Shown here piece by piece: positions 1-7,555 of a stretch of 64,000 nucleotides of DNA (position 1 is its first letter; each line of letters begins with the position of its first letter). The stretch is from Pseudomonas orientalis (lineage in GTDB: Bacteria > Pseudomonadota > Gammaproteobacteria > Pseudomonadales > Pseudomonadaceae): contig NZ_CP018049.1 in the NCBI RefSeq assembly GCF_002934065.1, positions 5,702,501 through 5,766,500 on the forward strand, read 5' to 3'. The translations under genes were made by a program, and so were the position numbers. The notes under the pieces were generated by a model. That model saw only the letters and a list, made by a program, of their open reading frames with translations. It had not been told where the DNA came from and did not search any database.

Positions 1-306
1 CGGACCTTTGCCCGGCGAGATGAAATCGATGCTGGCGGCCTTGTCCCACACAATATAATCGCGGCCCAGGTTCTCCATCAGCATCAGCATGTAGAACGGG
101 TCGACCATCGAATACAGGCTGCCGCCGAACTGGGTGCCCACATAGTTGCGGTTATACCAGCCCAGGCCCATGCGCACCTTGACGTGACGAAAGTCGGCGC
201 TCATCTGCTGCACACTGACCCCGGCGCCCAGGTAGGGCGGATAGAGCGTCATCACCCAGCGCAGCAGCCGCGCCTTGCCCAGGCGCTGGATCAGCCACTT
301 ACGCAT
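1..306 (-). CDS. DUF4442 / acyl-CoA thioesterase-like protein, 3' part missing
   Basis: Reading leftward from an ATG at 306, 102 codons stay open to the window edge, so the C-terminal part lies outside. The visible part starts MRKWLIQRLG and contains YPPYLGAGV, a run around GWYNRNYVGTQFGG, and SMVDPFYMLMLMENLG, which I recognise as the hot-dog fold family DUF4442 (tetrameric acyl-CoA thioesterase-like). The substrate is unknown. The start codon overlaps the end of ubiH by 8 bases, so it is the downstream gene of the pepP-ubiH operon. The family call is from memory and the gene is partial. Confidence 0.7.
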   Translation of the reverse strand, partial: MRKWLIQRLGKARLLRWVMTLYPPYLGAGVSVQQMSADFRHVKVRMGLGWYNRNYVGTQFGGSLYSMVDPFYMLMLMENLGRDYIVWDKAASIDFISPGKGP

Positions 307-1486
307 CGGGGCGCGTACCCAGGCCCATGGCCTGGCGGGCGAACCAGCGCTTGGCCGGCGGCAGCAGGTCCAGGCCGAGCAGGCCCATGTTGCGCCCCAG
401 CGCCACCAACGGTTGGCCGCTGCCAAACAGGCGCGTGACCTGGTCGGAGAAACCCACCGTCAGTTGCTGGTCCAGGCGCTGGCGCTCGCGGTAGCGCTGC
501 AGCGTCGCCAGGTCGCCCGGCACGGCAGGCCCGGCCAGCAAGGCTTCGGCCAGGGCGTTGGCGTCGCGCAGGGACAGGTTGAAACCCTGCCCGGCGATCG
601 GGTGCAGGCTGTGCGCCGCATTGCCGAGGACCACCAGGTGCGAGCGGACCTGTTCTTCCGCTTCCACCAGCGTCAGCGGATACAGATGCCGCGCGCCTAC
701 CTGCTTCAGCGTGCCCAGGCGATAGCCGAACACGCCCTGCAATTCGCTGAGGAAACTGCGCTCGTCAAGGCCCGCCAGACGCTGGGCGTCCATGCCCATG
801 CGGGTCCAGACCAGCGCGCAGCGGTTGTCGGGCAGCGGCAGCAAGGCCATCGGCCCTTCATCGGTGAAGCGCTCGAACGCTTCGCCATTATGGGCTTCGC
901 TCGGGGTGATGTTGGCGATCAGCGCGCTCTGGTTATACGGGCGCGTCTTGACGCCGATGCCCAGTTGTTCGCGCAGGCCCGAGCGGCCGCCGTCGGCCAG
1001 TACGGCAAGGTCGCATTCGAGCACGGTTTCATCGTTGAGGGTCAGGCGGTAGCCATCAGGCAGCGGCTCCATGCGCGTGACTTCCGCCGGGCAGCGCCAG
1101 CTGACCACCTCCTTATCCAGGCCTTGCCACAGGCATTGGCCCAGCCAGGCGTTTTCCACCACGTAACCGAGGGCCGGCACACCCTCTTCCAGGGCTGACA
1201 GACGCGCGGTGGAGAAACGTCCACGGTCAGACACATGAATCTGCTTGATCGGCTCGGCGCGACGGGAAATGTGCTGCCACACGCCCAGGCGCTGATAGAT
1301 CTGCCGGGCACCAAAGGACAGCGCCGAGGAACGCGCATCGTAGCTCGGCTGATAGCTGTCGCCGGGCGCGAAGGGCTCGATCAGTGCGATTTTCCACCCT
1401 CGCGCCTTGGCCCCGGCCTGCAACGCCAGCGCCAGGCTGGCGCCCACCAGGCCACCGCCGATGATCGCCAGGTTGACCCGGCTCAT
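299..1486 (-). CDS. ubiH: 2-octaprenyl-6-methoxyphenol hydroxylase UbiH
   Basis: FAD-dependent monooxygenase of aerobic ubiquinone synthesis, 395 residues, normal family length. The FAD dinucleotide-binding motif GGGLVGAS is at residues 10-17, the mid-protein DG motif (ADGGRS) at 164-169, and the second FAD motif GNAAHSLHPIAGQGFNL at 288-304, which is diagnostic for the UbiH/UbiF/VisC family. UbiH rather than UbiI is preferred because it directly follows pepP, as in E. coli (pepP-ubiH) and P. aeruginosa. Its ATG overlaps the pepP stop by 4 bases (ATGA), indicating translational coupling in one minus-strand operon. Confidence 0.93.
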   Translation of the reverse strand: MSRVNLAIIGGGLVGASLALALQAGAKARGWKIALIEPFAPGDSYQPSYDARSSALSFGARQIYQRLGVWQHISRRAEPIKQIHVSDRGRFSTARLSALEEGVPALGYVVENAWLGQCLWQGLDKEVVSWRCPAEVTRMEPLPDGYRLTLNDETVLECDLAVLADGGRSGLREQLGIGVKTRPYNQSALIANITPSEAHNGEAFERFTDEGPMALLPLPDNRCALVWTRMGMDAQRLAGLDERSFLSELQGVFGYRLGTLKQVGARHLYPLTLVEAEEQVRSHLVVLGNAAHSLHPIAGQGFNLSLRDANALAEALLAGPAVPGDLATLQRYRERQRLDQQLTVGFSDQVTRLFGSGQPLVALGRNMGLLGLDLLPPAKRWFARQAMGLGTRPDA

Positions 1487-2805
1487 CGGGCAGCCGCCAT
1501 CAGCGCTTCGATCTCGGCCACCGTCTTGGGCACCGCGCCAGTCAGAATTTCACAGCCTTGCTTGGTCACTATCACGTCGTCCTCGATGCGTACGCCAATG
1601 CCACGCCACTTCTTCGCTACGTTCTGGTTATCCGGTGAAATATAGATCCCCGGCTCCACGGTCAAGGCCATGCCGACTTCCAGCACGCGCCATTCACCGC
1701 CGACTTTGTACTCGCCCACATCATGCACATCCATGCCCAGCCAATGGCCGGCGCGATGCATATAAAAAGCGCGGTAGGCTTCGCTGGCGATCAGTTCGTC
1801 AACCTCGCCTTGCAGCAACCCCAGCCTGACCAGCCCGGCCGTGATGACCTGCACGGTCGCCTCATGCGCCTGGTTCCAATGCTTGTTCGGCGCGATCTGC
1901 GCGAAAGCGGCTTCCTGGGAGGCCAGCACAATCTCGTAGATCGCCTTTTGCTCGGGCGAAAACCTGCCGTTGACCGGCCAGGTGCGAGTGATGTCACTGG
2001 CGTAGCAGTCGATCTCGCAACCGGCATCGATCAATACCAGGTCACCGTCCTTGAGCAGCGCGTCATTCTGCTGGTAATGCAGGATGCAGCTGTTGCGTCC
2101 TGCGGCCACGATGGAGCCATACGCCGGCATTTTCGCGCCACCCTTGCGGAACTCATAATCCAACTCGGCTTCCAGGCTGAACTCATGCAGGCCGGCACGG
2201 CTGGCCTGCATCGCGCGCACATGGGCGGCGCAGGAAATTCGCGCCGCCTCGCGCATCACCTTCACTTCCGCCGCCGATTTATACAGGCGCATGTCGTGCA
2301 GCAAGTGATCCAGGGCAACGAATTCGTTCGGCGGCTGGGCGCCCAGGTGCGCCTTGGAGCGGATCACGTTGATCCACTCCATCACATGCCGGTCGAATTC
2401 GGCATTGCTGCCCATGGCCGAATACACCCGGTCGCGGCCTTCAATCAGGCCGGGCAGGATGTCGTCGATATCGGTAATGGGAAACGCGTCGTCAGCGCCA
2501 AAATCGCGGATCGCACCTTCGGTACCGGCGCGCAGGCCGTCCCACAATTCGCGTTCGGCGTTGCGTTCGCGGCAGAACATTATGTACTCGCCATGCTGGC
2601 GACCGGGCATCAGCACGATCACCGCCTGCGGTTCGGGGAAGCCGCTCAGGTACTGGAAGTCGCTGTCCTGACGGTAGACATGTTCCACATCACGGTTGCG
2701 AATCGCCACGGCGGCAGCCGGCAGGATCGCGATGCTGTTGGGTTCCATCTGCGCCATGAGCGCCTTGCGGCGACGGGTGTATTCCGCTTTGGGGATATGG
2801 ATCAT
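1483..2805 (-). CDS. pepP: Xaa-Pro aminopeptidase PepP
   Basis: Cytoplasmic metallopeptidase that removes the N-terminal residue before proline; 440 residues, as for E. coli PepP. The creatinase/pita-bread catalytic domain holds the five dinuclear metal ligands: D260 (LIDAG), D271 (SDITRTWP), H354 (HRAGHWLG), E384 (TVEPGIY) and E408 (VRIEDD). The N-terminal domain has the usual family features (DFQYLSGFPEP near residue 50). It sits between the YgfB-family gene (20-base gap) and ubiH (4-base overlap), so all three are probably cotranscribed. Confidence 0.96.
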   Translation of the reverse strand: MIHIPKAEYTRRRKALMAQMEPNSIAILPAAAVAIRNRDVEHVYRQDSDFQYLSGFPEPQAVIVLMPGRQHGEYIMFCRERNAERELWDGLRAGTEGAIRDFGADDAFPITDIDDILPGLIEGRDRVYSAMGSNAEFDRHVMEWINVIRSKAHLGAQPPNEFVALDHLLHDMRLYKSAAEVKVMREAARISCAAHVRAMQASRAGLHEFSLEAELDYEFRKGGAKMPAYGSIVAAGRNSCILHYQQNDALLKDGDLVLIDAGCEIDCYASDITRTWPVNGRFSPEQKAIYEIVLASQEAAFAQIAPNKHWNQAHEATVQVITAGLVRLGLLQGEVDELIASEAYRAFYMHRAGHWLGMDVHDVGEYKVGGEWRVLEVGMALTVEPGIYISPDNQNVAKKWRGIGVRIEDDVIVTKQGCEILTGAVPKTVAEIEALMAAAR

Positions 2806-2825
2806 GGGCAGATGGGCTTCCTTTT

Positions 2826-3383
2826 TCAGTGCAGCGACGGCTTGGGCGCCGCAGGTTCAGCGGACTTCCTGGTCTCGGTGAACAGCAGCAACGGCGCAAC
2901 GCGCAGGTATTCCATGACTTCCATATAGTCGCCCTCGCCGTCTTCGGACTCTTCCAGGGCGTCTTGCACCTGGGAGATGGCTGCCAGGTCCTGCAACACT
3001 TCCTTGGCGTCGGTGCTCAGTTCCAGGCCGCCGGCATTCACGCCGAAACCGTGGAGGAAGCCCTGGCACCATTGGCCCAGTGCAGCGGCGCGCTCGGCGA
3101 GCGGTGCGTCGTCGGTCGGCAGCAGCAGGACCACGGTGACGTCATCACCGGTCAGCTCGCCCTTGACCATCTCTTGCAGGCCGATCAGCGCGTTACGCAC
3201 GTTCTCGGTCGGTTCGGTTTCCAGCAGCTCGGCCACATCGGCCAGCCAGTTGTCGGCATCGAAGCCCACGCCGGTGCAACTGCGGCCCAACAGCACGCCG
3301 TGCAGTTCGGCAGGCGAGCAAGGATGGCCGCTGGTGCTCAGCAGTTTGGAAAAAGCGTCGTACGGGGAGTTCTGAATGGGCAT
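2826..3383 (-). CDS. ygfB: UPF0149 / YgfB-family protein
   Basis: A 185-residue acidic protein of the YecA/YgfB (UPF0149) family; the segment SPAELHGVLLGRSC near residues 23-36 is the family signature. YgfB lies upstream of pepP-ubiH in many gamma-proteobacteria; in P. aeruginosa YgfB has been linked to beta-lactam resistance through repression of alpA/ampDh3 expression. No catalytic motif is visible. The ATG at 3383 is followed by a classical cytosolic N-terminus. It is divergent from the zapA operon across a 139-bp intergenic region that must hold both promoters. Confidence 0.85.
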   Translation of the reverse strand: MPIQNSPYDAFSKLLSTSGHPCSPAELHGVLLGRSCTGVGFDADNWLADVAELLETEPTENVRNALIGLQEMVKGELTGDDVTVVLLLPTDDAPLAERAAALGQWCQGFLHGFGVNAGGLELSTDAKEVLQDLAAISQVQDALEESEDGEGDYMEVMEYLRVAPLLLFTETRKSAEPAAPKPSLH

Positions 3384-3522
3384 GGTGAGCTAGGCGCCAG
3401 ACGGCGCAATGTCTAGAATGGAGCGCTGTATCCTAGCACCGGCAGACGCACCAAGACTATCGAGGGCGTCAGATCGTTTATCCTGAAGTTGCCATTCATC
3501 AGACAAAATCCAGTGGAACCCA

Positions 3523-3732
3523 ATGGAAGACACCGACCTGCAAGCGCTGATGGCCAGACTCGAACTGCTAATTGATCGGGTCGAGCAACTTAAGAGTCAA
3601 AACGGACTCCTATTAGCTCAGGAAAAGACCTGGCGCGAGGAACGCGCTCACCTCATTGAAAAAAACGAAATCGCCCGGCGTAAGGTCGAATCGATGATTT
3701 CGCGCCTGAAGGCCCTGGAGCAAGACTCATGA
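3523..3732 (+). CDS. TIGR02449-family small coiled-coil protein
   Basis: A 69-residue, highly charged protein (MEDTDLQALMARLELLIDRV...) predicted to be one continuous coiled coil, with heptad-like spacing of leucines and no Cys. I recognise it as the TIGR02449 family, which in Pseudomonas always sits directly in front of zapA. The stop overlaps the zapA ATG (ATGA, 3729-3732), so translation is coupled. A ZapB-like role in division is an inference from size, coiled coil and neighbour; no direct sequence proof. Confidence 0.85.
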   Translation: MEDTDLQALMARLELLIDRVEQLKSQNGLLLAQEKTWREERAHLIEKNEIARRKVESMISRLKALEQDS

Positions 3733-4046
3733 GTTCAAGCAATAGCGTTACCGTGCAGATCCTCGACAAAGAGTATTCGATCATCTGCCCCCAGGAGGAG
3801 CGCAGTAACCTGGTGAGCGCTGCCCGCTACCTGGACGGCAAGATGCGTGAAATCCGCAGCAGCGGCAAAGTGATCGGCGCCGACCGCATCGCCGTCATGG
3901 CTGCGCTGAACATTACCCACGACCTGCTGCACAAGCAGGAACGCCCTGACGCGCAGGCCAGCGGCTCGACCCGCGAGCAGGTGCGTGACCTGCTCGAACG
4001 CGTCGACCTGGCGCTTTCCACCGATTCCGACGCACCCAAGGGCTGA
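3729..4046 (+). CDS. zapA: cell division protein ZapA
   Basis: A 105-residue ZapA that promotes FtsZ bundling at the Z-ring. The N-terminal globular part (SVTVQILDKEYSIICPQEE, then LVSAARYLDGKMREIRSS) and the region DRIAVMAALNITHDLL are characteristic; the C-terminal half is helical. Normal length. It follows the small coiled-coil gene with a 4-base overlap and is followed at once by the 6S RNA promoter, whose -35 region overlaps the zapA stop codon. Confidence 0.95.
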   Translation: MSSSNSVTVQILDKEYSIICPQEERSNLVSAARYLDGKMREIRSSGKVIGADRIAVMAALNITHDLLHKQERPDAQASGSTREQVRDLLERVDLALSTDSDAPKG

Positions 4047-4071
4047 TTGCCGAGTCTGTTTAAGGTATACT
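4043..4071 (+). promoter_or_regulatory. Putative sigma-70 promoter of 6S RNA
   Basis: A near-consensus -10 box TATACT lies at 4066-4071, seven bases before the inferred 5' end of 6S RNA. A weak -35 (CTGATT, 4043-4048) sits 17 bases upstream and overlaps the zapA stop codon. The placement is inferred from the position of the conserved RNA. Confidence 0.6.
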
Positions 4072-4077
4072 CGCCTC

Positions 4078-4256
4078 ACTCCCTGGCGTGTTTGCCAGTC
4101 GGCGATGTCCCGGAGCCGATTCGCACTACCCTGGAAGTTGCACGTTGGGCTGGTGTGCATGTCCGCTAGACGGAAAGCCTTAAAGCCTACTGCTTCTTCC
4201 ACCTTGAACTTTCGGGTTCAAGGGCTTAGTCGACAGCGGCTCTGCCGGGGAGCCTG
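4078..4256 (+). ncRNA. ssrS: 6S RNA (SsrS)
   Basis: Between zapA and ygfA, the universal position of 6S RNA in gamma-proteobacteria. The segment contains the Pseudomonas 6S core GATGTCCCGGAGCCGATTCG (from about 4104). The 5' end (CTCCCTGG...) and 3' end (CCGGGGAGCC) are complementary and close the long hairpin with its central open bubble. The RNA mimics an open promoter and binds the sigma-70 RNA polymerase holoenzyme in stationary phase. Ends are estimated to within a few bases from the -10 box and the closing stem; about 180 nt agrees with known pseudomonad 6S RNAs. Confidence 0.9.
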
Positions 4257-4268
4257 AATTCCCAAACT

Positions 4269-4298
4269 CAATGCCAGTCTTCGGACTGGCATTGTTTT
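4269..4298 (+). terminator. Rho-independent terminator after 6S RNA
   Basis: An 11-bp perfect stem (CAATGCCAGTC / GACTGGCATTG) with a TTCG tetraloop, followed by TTTT. It ends exactly at the first possible ATG of the cyclo-ligase gene, so it could also tune read-through from 6S RNA into that gene. Confidence 0.85.
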
Positions 4299-4943
4299 AT
4301 GAGCCGAACAGCCATGACCGAACCTGCGCCGCTTTCCCGTCCGCAACTTCGACGCCTGTTGCGCAAAGCACGCCGCGCTCTGACACCGAGCGAGCAGCGT
4401 CAGGCCGCGCAAGGTCTTTACCGGCAACTGGCACAGCACCCGCTGTTTCGCCGGGCCAGACATATTTCCCTGTATCTACCGACGGACGGTGAAATCGATC
4501 CGCGCCTGCTGCTGCGCGCTGCCCAGCGCCGGGGCAAGGCCACCTACCTGCCGGTACTGAGTGCGTGGCCGAGAACCAAAATGGTGTTCCAGCGCGTGCG
4601 GCCTGGGGATAAGTTGCTGCCCAACCGCTTTCGCATTCTCGAGCCTCGGGCCGATACCCACCGCCAACGCAAGGTGTGGGCGCTGGATCTGGTGCTGCTG
4701 CCGCTGGTGGGGTTCGATAATGAGGGTGGGCGGTTGGGCATGGGTGGCGGCTTCTATGACCGCAGCCTGGCTTACCTCGCCAGGCGCAACACGTGGCGCA
4801 AGCCGACGCTGCTGGGGCTGGCCCATGAATGTCAGCAAGTCGATCGCTTGGCGCAGGCGAGTTGGGACGTGCCGCTGGCGTGCACTGTCACCGATAAGCA
4901 ATGGTATGTCGCAGAAACGTCGCTGGAATCAGCGACGCTTTAA
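4299..4943 (+). CDS. ygfA: 5-formyltetrahydrofolate cyclo-ligase
   Basis: Converts 5-formyl-THF to 5,10-methenyl-THF with ATP. 214 residues from ATG 4299 (MSRTAMTEP...), or 209 from ATG 4314; the first abuts the 6S terminator, the second leaves a little more leader, and neither has a strong ribosome site. The family signature GRLGMGGGFYDRSL is at about residues 148-161 and carries the ATP/folate-binding loop; the N-terminal Arg/Lys-rich helix (LRRLLRKARRALTP) is typical. The link with the upstream 6S RNA is conserved from E. coli to Pseudomonas and permits cotranscription. Confidence 0.93.
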   Translation: MSRTAMTEPAPLSRPQLRRLLRKARRALTPSEQRQAAQGLYRQLAQHPLFRRARHISLYLPTDGEIDPRLLLRAAQRRGKATYLPVLSAWPRTKMVFQRVRPGDKLLPNRFRILEPRADTHRQRKVWALDLVLLPLVGFDNEGGRLGMGGGFYDRSLAYLARRNTWRKPTLLGLAHECQQVDRLAQASWDVPLACTVTDKQWYVAETSLESATL

Positions 4944-4950
4944 AATCGCA

Positions 4951-5097
4951 TTAACGCTTGAATTGCTGCTGCACAGGCGAAAGCTCAACCGGTGCATCGG
5001 TCTTGTTCGACCACAGGCTCTGGGCATAACCGGTGGTCACGACACCCAGACCAAACAAAATAACCAATATCCATAGTAAATCCGGTTTACGTTGCAT
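4951..5097 (-). CDS. Small single-pass membrane protein, unknown function
   Basis: A 48-residue ORF starting at ATG 5097 behind a strong GGGGGG ribosome site. The protein MQRKPDLLWILVILFGLGV.. has a charged N-terminus, one hydrophobic helix (about residues 7-24, ending near a TGYAQ signal-like site), then a polar tail ending VQQQFKR. A longer in-frame reading back to 5226 is unlikely because the added residues lack coding character. I recognise similar short proteins in other pseudomonads at this locus but no function. Convergent with the cyclo-ligase gene (7-base gap). Confidence 0.7.
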   Translation of the reverse strand: MQRKPDLLWILVILFGLGVVTTGYAQSLWSNKTDAPVELSPVQQQFKR

Positions 5098-5291
5098 CGA
5101 TTGCCCCCCTTCAGGCATCTCGTACACGATGACAACAACGTTCCAAAGTAGTCCGTTGCAGCTGCGCCAAGCTTGAAGCCCGGCATTCTGCGGTAACGTG
5201 AACCAACACGCAAACCTTGACGCCAACCGACTGTCGGTTTGTCACGGGATTGCCCGACAACTTGCCCAATGCCTTTTTCAGGAGCGCAAAA

Positions 5292-5741
5292 ATGGCCTAC
5301 TGGTTGATGAAATCCGAGCCCGACGAACTCTCGATCAAAGGCCTGGAAACGCTCGGTGAAGCCCGCTGGGACGGGGTGCGCAATTACCAGGCGCGCAACT
5401 TTTTGCGGACCATGGCGGTGGGCGACGAATTCTTCTTCTACCACTCCAGCTGCCCCGAGCCAGGCATTGCCGGCATCGGCAAAATCGTCAAGGCGGCCTA
5501 TCCCGACCCCACCGCGCTGGAGCCAGAAAGCCACTACTTCGATGCCAAGGCCACCCCGGAAAAAAACCCGTGGAGCGCAATTGACGTCGCGCACGTGCAG
5601 ACCTTTGCCAAGGTGCTGGGCCTGGGCTACCTGAAACAGCAGGCCGCGCTGGCCGAACTGCCTCTGGTGCAAAAAGGCAGCCGACTCTCGGTGATGCCGG
5701 TCACCGCCGAACAGTGGGCGGCAGTCCTGGCGTTGCGTTGA
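5292..5741 (+). CDS. EVE-domain protein (thymocyte nuclear protein 1 family)
   Basis: A 149-residue protein that is a single EVE domain: MAYWLMKSEPDE at the start, then GVRNYQARNFL and VGDEFFFYHSS, all hallmark EVE segments. EVE domains are PUA/YTH-like folds believed to bind modified bases in RNA or DNA. ATG 5292 is preferred over the upstream in-frame codon at 5217 because the EVE fold begins exactly at MAYWLMKSEP and GGAGCG lies just upstream. Normal length for the family. Convergent with the FliL-like gene. Confidence 0.93.
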   Translation: MAYWLMKSEPDELSIKGLETLGEARWDGVRNYQARNFLRTMAVGDEFFFYHSSCPEPGIAGIGKIVKAAYPDPTALEPESHYFDAKATPEKNPWSAIDVAHVQTFAKVLGLGYLKQQAALAELPLVQKGSRLSVMPVTAEQWAAVLALR

Positions 5742-5745
5742 AGGG

Positions 5746-6153
5746 TTACTGAATGATCAGGTTGTTGAACAACAGGTCTTCCACCATCGGCTTGCCGGTC
5801 TCATCGTTCATCACCTGCTGCGTCTGTTTCAACGCTTCCTGGCGCAGCTTTTCCTTGCCTTCAACCGTGCTCATGGCTTCGTTGGTCTGCTGGGTAAACA
5901 GTGCCACCAGTTGGTTGCGGATCAACGGGTCGTTGGCCTTGACCAACTTTGCCGCTTCTTCGCCGGTCACGCGCAGAGCGATGTCGGCCTTGAATACCTT
6001 GAGTTTTGCCGTGCCATCCAGGCCGTAGTTGCCCACGAACGGCGGCGTCAGGCTGATGTAGCTGACCTTCGGCGCCTCGCCTTCCTTGGCTTCTTCGGCC
6101 TGGGCTGCCATCGGCAAGGTCAGGGCCAGCATCAACAGGATCCACGCTTTCAC
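5746..6153 (-). CDS. FliL-family exported/membrane-anchored protein
   Basis: A 135-residue protein with a signal sequence (MKAWILLMLALTLPMAAQA) and a FliL-like domain (SYISLTPPFVGNY..., VFKADIALRV near residues 30-60, and NDPLIRNQLVALFTQQ). The true start is GTG at 6153, with GAGGAA seven bases upstream. It is the stand-alone FliL paralogue kept next to the quinone oxidoreductase gene in pseudomonads, not the flagellar-operon fliL, so a flagellar role should not be assumed. Confidence 0.85.
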   Translation of the reverse strand: MKAWILLMLALTLPMAAQAEEAKEGEAPKVSYISLTPPFVGNYGLDGTAKLKVFKADIALRVTGEEAAKLVKANDPLIRNQLVALFTQQTNEAMSTVEGKEKLRQEALKQTQQVMNDETGKPMVEDLLFNNLIIQ

Positions 6154-6303
6154 AGTTCATTCCTCGAATTCGGTTGCCGGGTAGCATAACGCTAGCAAGG
6201 CTGAGCACAAGCTTATGGGGGCTTATCAGGCGCGGGCATGCTTGTTGACCCACGGGCGTACCCTCCTACACTTATCGGCCACGACGCCAAAAGGAATAGT
6301 CCG

Positions 6304-7281
6304 ATGAAAGCTGTGCTGTGCAAAGCCTTCGGCCCCGCCGAAACCCTGGTGCTGGAAGAGATCGCCAGCCCCGCGATCAAGAAGAACGAAGTGCTGCTGG
6401 ACGTGCACGCGGCCGGGGTGAATTTTCCGGACACCCTGATCATCGAGGGTAAATACCAGTTCAAGCCGCCCTTCCCGTTTTCCCCGGGTGGCGAAGCGGC
6501 GGGCGTGGTGAGTGACGTCGGGGAGAAGGTCAGCCACTTGAAAGTCGGTGATCGCGTGATGGCCCTGACCGGCTGGGGCAGTTTTGCCGAGCAGGTGGCG
6601 GTGCCGGGCTATAACGTGCTGCCGATCCCACCGAGCATGGACTTCAACACCGCCGCCGCCTTCAGCATGACCTACGGCACCTCGATGCACGCGCTGAAGC
6701 AGCGGGCCAACCTGCAACCGGGCGAAACCCTGCTGGTGCTCGGCGCTTCCGGTGGCGTGGGCCTGGCCGCCGTTGAAATCGGCAAGGCTATGGGCGCCCG
6801 GGTGATCGCCGCGGCCAGCAGCGCCGACAAACTCGCGGTGGCCAAGGCCGCCGGCGCCGATGAGTTGATCAATTACAGCGAAGCCAACCTCAAGGATGAG
6901 GTCAAGCGCCTCACCGACGGCAACGGCGCCGATGTGATCTACGATCCGGTGGGTGGCGACCTGTTTGACCAGGCGATCCGTTCGATCGCCTGGAACGGCC
7001 GCTTGTTGGTGGTGGGCTTTGCCAGTGGGCGCATCCCCGAATTGCCGGTGAACCTGGCACTGCTCAAGGGCGCGGCGGTGGTGGGCGTATTCTGGGGCTC
7101 GTTTGCCCAGCGTCAGCCGCAAGATAATGCGGCGAACTTTCAGCAGTTGTTCACCTGGTACGGCGAGGGCAAGTTGAAGCCGTTGGTATCGCAGGTGTAT
7201 CCGCTGGAGCAGGCGGCCCAGGCGATCAATGATCTGGGGCAGCGCAAGGCTGTGGGCAAGGTTGTCGTCCAAACCCGTTGA
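6304..7281 (+). CDS. NADPH:quinone oxidoreductase, zinc-less MDR family
   Basis: A 325-residue medium-chain dehydrogenase/reductase. N-terminal catalytic domain (AAGVNFPDTLIIEGKYQ, residues about 39-55; PFSPGGEAAGVV near 62-73) lacks the structural and catalytic zinc cysteines, as in quinone oxidoreductases. The Rossmann fold starts at VLGASGGVGLAAVEIGKAMG (about 145-164). The longer in-frame reading from 6238 is not supported; ATG 6304 gives the family N-terminus MKAVLCKAFG. The substrate is not determinable from sequence. A REPIN follows 19 bases after the stop. Confidence 0.9.
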   Translation: MKAVLCKAFGPAETLVLEEIASPAIKKNEVLLDVHAAGVNFPDTLIIEGKYQFKPPFPFSPGGEAAGVVSDVGEKVSHLKVGDRVMALTGWGSFAEQVAVPGYNVLPIPPSMDFNTAAAFSMTYGTSMHALKQRANLQPGETLLVLGASGGVGLAAVEIGKAMGARVIAAASSADKLAVAKAAGADELINYSEANLKDEVKRLTDGNGADVIYDPVGGDLFDQAIRSIAWNGRLLVVGFASGRIPELPVNLALLKGAAVVGVFWGSFAQRQPQDNAANFQQLFTWYGEGKLKPLVSQVYPLEQAAQAINDLGQRKAVGKVVVQTR

Positions 7282-7300
7282 CCGAGGTGAAATGCAGCCC

Positions 7301-7395
7301 AAATGTGGGAGGGGGCTTGCCCCCGATAGCAGTGGGTCAGCCAGCAATGACTAACCTGATACACCGCCATCGGGGGCAAGCCCCCTCCCACATTT
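7301..7395. repeat. REPIN, family 1 (GTGGGAGGGGGCTTGCCCCC)
   Basis: Two REP half-elements in inverted orientation: AAATGTGGGAGGGGGCTTGC on the left and the mirror GCAAGCCCCCTCCCACATTT on the right, separated by about 50 bases that include GATAGCAGTGGGTCAG and ACACCGCCATC. This is the classical REP-doublet (REPIN) of fluorescent pseudomonads. It lies between the tandem genes qor and glpT, upstream of the glpT operators. Confidence 0.92.
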
Positions 7396-7428
7396 GATCC
7401 TCAACGACCCACACTTACCTATTCGCGA

Positions 7429-7448
7429 CATGTTCATAAGAGAACATG
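7429..7448. promoter_or_regulatory. Candidate GlpR operator 1 upstream of glpT
   Basis: ATGTTC-ATAAGA-GAACAT: perfect 6-bp inverted arms with 6-base spacing, matching both arms of the GlpR consensus WATGTTCGWTAWCGAACATW as known from E. coli glp operons. Located 107 bases upstream of the glpT start. Confidence 0.65.
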
Positions 7449-7490
7449 CAATTGCTCCCATTTCCTGTGTTTGCGGATAAGAGGCGATGC

Positions 7491-7510
7491 TATTTTCGGT
7501 AACGAAACTG
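7491..7510. promoter_or_regulatory. Candidate GlpR operator 2 upstream of glpT
   Basis: TATTTTCGGTAACGAAACTG matches the central part TTCGWTAWCGAA of the GlpR consensus at 11 of 12 positions and about 15 of 20 overall. Its centre lies 62 bases from operator 1, about six helical turns, which would suit looping or cooperative binding. Confidence 0.55.
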
Positions 7511-7555
7511 TAACATTCGCATCCGCAGTCAAAACAAGAAATTTGGAGCCCTTGA

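Noticed and set aside
1723..2928. Long plus-strand ORF of 401 codons opposite pepP
   Set aside because: It is a shadow of pepP in high-GC DNA; pepP has all five metal ligands and the opposite frame shows no family pattern.
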